Source: Pleodorina starrii (lineage: Eukaryota; Chlorophyta; Chlorophyceae; Chlamydomonadales; Volvocaceae). From it: a stretch of DNA of 64,000 nt. The notes under the pieces are model-generated. The model saw only the letters and a list, made by a program, of their open reading frames with translations, made no database searches and was not told where the DNA came from. Of this stretch, positions 57,901 through 64,000 are shown one piece after another (within the stretch, counting starts at the first letter, position 1; every line of letters begins with the position of its first letter). The stretch is taken from the NCBI GenBank assembly GCA_030267565.1, contig BRXU01000004.1, positions 6,073,001 to 6,137,000 on the forward strand. Reading direction: 5' to 3'. The position numbers were made by a program, and so were the translations under genes.

Positions 57901-60900
57901 GTACCATGGTAGACAACTGGTACCTTGGTAGTCTACGGGTACCATGGTAATCTACTGGTACCATGGTAGTCTACTGATACCATGGTATCTTCTGGTACCA
58001 TGGTAGTCTACTGGTACCGTGGTAGTCTACTGGTACAATTGGTAGTCTACTGGTACAACTGGTAGTCTACTGTTACCGTAGTAGTCTACTGGTAGAACTG
58101 GTAGTCTACTGTTACAGTAGTAGTCTACTGGTATCATGGTAATCTACTGGTACCGTGGTAGTCTACAGATACCGTGGTAGCCAACTGGTACCGTGGTAGT
58201 CTACTGGTACCGTGGTAATCTACTGGTACCATGGTAGTCTACAGATACCGTGGTAGTCTACTGGTATTGGTGGTAGTCTACTGGTACCATGGTAGTCTAC
58301 TGGTACCGTGCTAGTCTACTGGTACCATTAGTAGTCTACAGGTACCATGGTAGTCTTCTACTGGTACCATGGGAGTCTACTGGTACCGCAGTAGTCTACT
58401 GGTACCGTAGTATACTGGATATACTGAAACCATGATAATCTACTGATAGCGTGGTTATCTTATGGTACCATGGAAGTCTACTGCTACCCGTGTAGTCTAC
58501 TGTTACCGTGCTAGTCTACTGGCACGGTGGTAGTCTACTGGTACCGCAGTAGTCTACTGGTACCGTAGTAGTCTACTGGTACCGTGGTAGTCTACTGGTA
58601 CAACTGGTAGTCTACGGGTACCGTAGTACCACTGGTAGTCAACGGGTACCGTAGTAGTCTACTGGTACCGTGGTAGTCTACTGGTACCACTGGTGGTCTA
58701 CGGGTACCGTACAAGTCTTTTGTTACCACTAGTAGTCTACTGTTACCGTAGTAGTCTACTGGTACCGTGGTAGTCTACTGGTACAACTGGTAGTCTACGG
58801 GTACCGTAGTAGTCTACTGGTAGAACTGGTAGTCTACTTGTACCGTAGTAGTCTACTGGTACCATGGTAGTCTACTGGTACCGTGGTAGTCTACTGGTAC
58901 AACTGGTAGTCTACTGTTACCGTAGTAGTCTACTGGTAGAACTGGTAGTCAACTGTTACCGTAGTAGTCTACTGGTACCATGGTAGTCTACTGGTACCGT
59001 GGTAATCTACTGGTACCATGGTAGTCTATAGGTACCTTAGTAGTCTACTGGTACCATGGCAGTCTACTGGTACAGTAGGAGTCTACTGGTGCCGTGGTAG
59101 TCTACTGGTACCGTGTTAGTCTACTGGTAGAACTGGTAGTCTATTGGTACCGTGGTAGTCTACTGGTACAAATGGTAGTCTACTAGTACAGTAATACTCT
59201 ACTGGTACCGTGGTAGCCAACTGGTACCGTGGTAGTCTACTGGTACCGTGGTAGTCTACTGGTACCATAGTAGTCTACGGGTACCATAGTAGTCTACGGG
59301 TACCATGGGTACCGTGGTAGTCTACTGGTAACATTAGTAGTCTACTGGTACAGAAGTAGTCTACAGGTACCATGGTAGTCTCCTGGTACCGTGGTAGTCT
59401 ACTGGTACCATGGTAGTCTACTGGTACCATGGTAGTCTACTGATACCATGGTAGTCTACTGGTACAGTAGGATTCTACTGGTACAACTGGACGTAGTCTG
59501 GTACTGATGTAGGGCTGTAAACAGGTAAACTACTTAGCCTCAGATTGGTTTCGCTGCGATAGGCTTGGCTTCGTAAAAGAAACAATTCTTCTCCCAAGTC
59601 CCCCTCCAGCATTGTCTTATATCATGTTTTGCTTGGTGGGTGGAAGCGAATTTGTGGCCCGTAGTAGCATACTGGATATACTGGAACCATGATAATCAAC
59701 TTATACCGTGTTAATCTACTGGTAAAATGGAAGTCTACTGGTACCCGTGTATTCTACTGGTACCGTGCCAGTCTACTGGTGCCATGGTAGTCTACTGGTA
59801 CCGTAGTAGTCTACTGGTACCGTGGTAGTCTACTGGTACCATGGCAGTCTACTGGTACCATGGCAGTCTACTGGTACCGTCGCAATCCACTGGTACCACT
59901 AGTAGTCTACTGGTACCATGGTAGTCTACTGGTACCGTGGTAGTCTACTGGTACAACTGGTAGTCTACTGTTACCGTAGTAGACTACTGGTAAAACTGGT
60001 AGTCTACTGTTACCGTAGTAGTCTACTGGTACCATGGTAGTCTACTGGGACCGTGGTAGTCTACAGATACCGTGGTAGCCAACTGGTACCGTGGTAGTCT
60101 ACTGGTACCATAGTAGTCTACTGGTACCGTGCTAGTCTACTGGTACCATGGTAGTCTACTGGTATTGGTGGTAGTCTACTGGTACCATGGTAGTCTACTG
60201 GTACCGTGCTAGTCTACTGGTACCATTAGTAGTCTACAGGTACCATGGTAGTCTTCTACTGGTACCATGGGAGTCTACTGGTACCGCAGTAGTCTACTGG
60301 TACCGTAGTATACTGGATATACTGAAACCATGATAATCTACTGATAGCGTGGTTATCTTATGGTACCATGGAAGTCTACTGCTACCCGTGTAGTCTACTG
60401 TTACCGTGCTAGTCTACTGGCACGGTGGTAGTCTACTGGTACCGCAGTAGTCTACTGGTACCGTAGTAGTCTACTGGTACCGTGGTAGTCTACTGGTACA
60501 ACTGGTAGTCTACGGGTACCGTAGTACCACTGGTAGTCAACGGGTACCGTAGTAGTCTACTGGTACCGTGGTAGTCTACTGGTACCACTGGTGGTCTACG
60601 GGTACCGTACAAGTCTTTTGTTACCACTAGTAGTCTACTGTTACCGTAGTAGTCTACTGGTACCGTGGTAGTCTACTGGTACAACTGGTAGTCTACGGGT
60701 ACCGTAGTAGTCTACTGGTAGAACTGGTAGTCTACTTGTACCGTAGTAGTCTACTGGTACCATGGTAGTCTACTGGTACCGTGGTAGTCTACTGGTACAA
60801 CTGGTAGTCTACTGTTACCGTAGTAGTCTACTGGTAGAACTGGTAGTCAACTGTTACCGTAGTAGTCTACTGGTACAATGGTAGTCTACTGGTACCGTGG

Positions 60901-63900
60901 TAATCTACTGGTACCATGGTAGTCTATAGGTACCTTAGTAGTCTACTGGTACCATGGCAGTCTACTGGTACAGTAGGAGTCTACTGGTGCCGTGGTAGTC
61001 TACTGGTACCGTGTTAGTCTACTGGTAGAACTGGTAGTCTATTGGTACCGTGGTAGTCTACTGGTACAAATGGTAGTCTACTAGTACAGTAATACTCTAC
61101 TGGTACCGTGGTAGCCAACTGGTACCGTGGTAGTCTACTGGTACCGTGGTAGTCTACTGGTACCATAGTAGTCTACGGGTACCATAGTAGTCTACGGGTA
61201 CCATGGGTACCGTGGTAGTCTACTGGTAACATTAGTAGTCTACTGGTACAGAAGTAGTCTACAGGTACCATGGTAGTCTCCTGGTACCGTGGTAGTCTAC
61301 TGGTACCATGGTAGTCTACTGGTACCATGGTAGTCTACTGATACCATGGTAGTCTACTGGTACAGTAGGATTCTACTGGTACAACTGGACGTAGTCTGGT
61401 ACTGATGTAGGGCTGTAAACAGGTAAACTACTTAGCCTCAGATTGGTTTCGCTCCGATAGGCTTGGCTTCGTAAAAGAAACAATTCTTCTCCCAAGTCCC
61501 CCTCCAGCATTGTCTTATATCATGTTTTGCTTGGTGGGTGGAAGCGAATTTGTGGCCCGTAGTAGCATACTGGATATACTGGAACCATGATAATCAACTT
61601 ATACCGTGTTAATCTACTGGTAAAATGGAAGTCTACTGGTACCCGTGTATTCTACTGGTACCGTGCCAGTCTACTGGTGCCATGGTAGTCTACTGGTACC
61701 GTAGTAGTCTACTGGTACCGTGGTAGTCTACTGGTACCATGGCAGTCTACTGGTACCATGGCAGTCTACTGGTACCGTCGCAATCCACTGGTACCACTAG
61801 TAGTCTACTGGTACCATGGTAGTCTACTGGTACCGTGGTAGTCTACTGGTACAACTGGTAGTCTACTGTTACCGTAGTAGACTACTGGTAAAACTGGTAG
61901 TCTACTGTTACCGTAGTAGTCTACTGGTACCATGGTAGTCTACTGGGACCGTGGTAGTCTACAGATACCGTGGTAGCCAACTGGTACCGTGGTAGTCTAC
62001 TGGTACCATAGTAGTCTACTGGTACCGTGCTAGTCTACTGGTACCATGGTAGTCTACTGGTACCGCAGTAGTCTACTGGTACCGTAGTAGTCTACTGGTA
62101 CCGTGGTAGTCTACTGGTACCACTGGTAGTCTACGGGTACCGTAGTACCACTGGTAGTCTACTGTTACCGTGCTAGTCTACTGGTACCGTGGTAGTCTAC
62201 TGGTGCCACTGGTAGTCTACGGGTACCGTACAAGTCTATTGGTACCATGGTAGTCTACTGGTACCATTAGTAGTCTACAGGTACCATGGTAGTCTTCTAC
62301 TGGTACCATGGGAGTCTACTGGTACCGCAGTAGTCTACTGGTACCGTAGTATACTGGATATACTGAAACCATGATAATCTACTGATAGCGTGGTTATCTT
62401 ATGGTACCATGGAAGTCTACTGCTACCCGTGTAGTCTACTGTTACCGTGCTAGTCTACTGGCACGGTGGTAGTCTACTGGTACCGCAGTAGTCTACTGGT
62501 ACCGTAGTAGTCTACTGGTACCGTGGTAGTCTACTGGTACAACTGGTAGTCTACGGGTACCGTAGTACCACTGGTAGTCAACGGGTACCGTAGTAGTCTA
62601 CTGGTACCGTGGTAGTCTACTGGTACCACTGGTGGTCTACGGGTACCGTACAAGTCTTTTGTTACCACTAGTAGTCTACTGTTACCGTAGTAGTCTACTG
62701 GTACCGTGGTAGTCTACTGGTACAACTGGTAGTCTACGGGTACCGTAGTAGTCTACTGGTAGAACTGGTAGTCTACTTGTACCGTAGTAGTCTACTGGTA
62801 CCATGGTAGTCTACTGGTACCGTGGTAGTCTACTGGTACAACTGGTAGTCTACTGTTGCCGTAGTAGTCTACTGGTAGAACTGGTAGTCTACTGGTACCG
62901 TGGTAGTCTACTGGTACCATGGCAGTCTACTGGTACCATGGCAGTCTACTGGTACCGTGGCAGTCTACTGGTACCACTAGTAGTCTACTGGTACCATGGC
63001 AGTCTACTGGTACAGTAGGAGTCTACTGGTGCCGTGGTAGTCTACTGGTACCGTGTTAGTCTACTGGTAGAACTGGTAGTCTATTGGTACCGTGGTAGTC
63101 TACTGGTACAAATGGTAGTCTACTAGTACAGTAATACTCTACTGGTACCGTGGTAGCCAACTGGTACCGTGGTAGTCTACTGGTACCGTGGTAGTCTACT
63201 GGTACCATAGTAGTCTACGGGTACCATAGTAGTCTACGGGTACCATGGGTACCGTGGTAGTCTACTGGTAACATTAGTAGTCTACTGGTACAGAAGTAGT
63301 CTACAGGTACCATGGTAGTCTCCTGGTACCGTGGTAGTCTACTGGTACCATGGTAGTCTACTGGTACCATGGTAGTCTACTGATACCATGGTAGTCTACT
63401 GGTACAGTAGGATTCTACTGGTACAACTGGACGTAGTCTGGTACTGATGTAGGGCTGTAAACAGGTAAACTACTTAGCCTCAGATTGGTTTCGCTCCGAT
63501 AGGCTTGGCTTCGTAAAAGAAACAATTCTTCTCCCAAGTCCCCCTCCAGCATTGTCTTATATCATGTTTTGCTTGGTGGGTGGAAGCGAATTTGTGGCCC
63601 GTAGTAGCATACTGGATATACTGGAACCATGATAATCAACTTATACCGTGTTAATCTACTGGTAAAATGGAAGTCTACTGGTACCCGTGTATTCTACTGG
63701 TACCGTGCCAGTCTACTGGTGCCATGGTAGTCTACTGGTACCGTAGTAGTCTACTGGTACCGTGGTAGTCTACTGGTACCATGGCAGTCTACTGGTACCA
63801 TGGCAGTCTACTGGTACCGTCGCAATCCACTGGTACCACTAGTAGTCTACTGGTACCATGGTAGTCTACTGGTACCGTGGTAGTCTACTGGTACAACTGG

Positions 63901-64000
63901 TAGTCTACTGTTACCGTAGTAGACTACTGGTAAAACTGGTAGTCTACTGTTACCGTAGTAGTCTACTGGTACCATGGTAGTCTACTGGGACCGTGGTAGT
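48956..64000. repeat. GGTACC satellite: 19-bp units in a ~2.04-kb higher-order repeat
   Basis: The basic unit is AGTCTACTGGTACCGTGGT with variants (CCATGG, ACTAGT, AACTGG). It continues to the right edge. A non-satellite spacer of about 200 bp recurs eight times; its AGCCTCAGATTGG motif starts at 49351, 51377, 53423, 55464, 57504, 59536, 61434 and 63476. Spacings are 2026, 2046, 2041, 2040, 2032, 1898 and 2042 bp. A second marker, TATACTGGATATACTGAAAC, starts at 52298, 54339, 56380, 58411, 60309 and 62350. No gene is present. The array could be a pericentromeric, subtelomeric or interstitial satellite; the window does not show which. Confidence 0.95.
49300..49560. repeat. First copy of the higher-order-repeat spacer
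   Basis: This AT-richer segment (GTAGGGCTGTAAACAGG to TGATAATCAACTTATACC) has no 19-bp unit structure. With the copy ending near 51,580 it keeps 16 bases (part of CAATCGTTTGTATCTGG) missing from the six later copies. It alone has CTCCGTTAGG where the others have CTCCGATAGG or CTGCGATAGG. Confidence 0.9.

Noticed and set aside
49691..63018. Short frames of YWYRGSLLVPW type
   Set aside because: They are translations of the GGTACC satellite, are broken often, and appear only by chance of unit variants.
48956..64000. Possible CRISPR-like array
   Set aside because: The units are contiguous 19-mers without unique spacers and lie in a eukaryotic, intron-rich region. This is satellite DNA.

Overview
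The window looks like nuclear DNA of a volvocine green alga (Chlamydomonas/Volvox relatives). It is GC-rich, its genes are cut by many short GT-AG introns, its proteins carry long Ala, Gln and Pro tracts, and possible TGTAA polyadenylation signals occur. I made all gene models by hand from splice consensus and reading-frame continuity. There is no transcript evidence. No rRNA, tRNA or CRISPR array was recognised.

Layout. (1) 1-8244, minus strand: the gag-pol of a Ty3/gypsy-type LTR retrotransposon, read as one frame from about 8244 to the left edge. Gag with a CCHC-like motif, two retropepsin-like segments, reverse transcriptase and RNase H are visible; the integrase would lie beyond the edge. 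(2) 10326-19561, minus: a 15-exon gene for a 1529-residue ankyrin-repeat protein kinase, with a small ankyrin-like fragment just upstream at 20048-20305. (3) 20584-22511, plus: a four-exon multipass membrane protein carrying the His/Ser/Asp/HxxxH pattern of the CREST (PAQR/alkaline ceramidase) superfamily. (4) 24705-27454 and 29198-31691, plus: two neighbouring GATA zinc-finger genes that share an N-terminal motif and are probably tandem paralogues. (5) 34095-48186, plus: a gene of at least 20 exons for a protein of about 2223 residues. Its middle is built of weakly charged, Ala-rich 11-residue repeats carried on symmetric phase-1 exons, some of them duplicated in tandem. I do not recognise the protein; the repeat style suggests binding to membranes or lipid droplets. 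(6) 48547-64000: a short 19-bp minisatellite, then more than 15 kb of a different 19-bp satellite arranged in a higher-order repeat of about 2.04 kb that runs off the right edge.

The genes do not form an operon-like unit. The best candidates for something undescribed are the 11-mer-repeat protein with its duplicated exon (identical protein, five silent differences) and the mosaic satellite array beside it.
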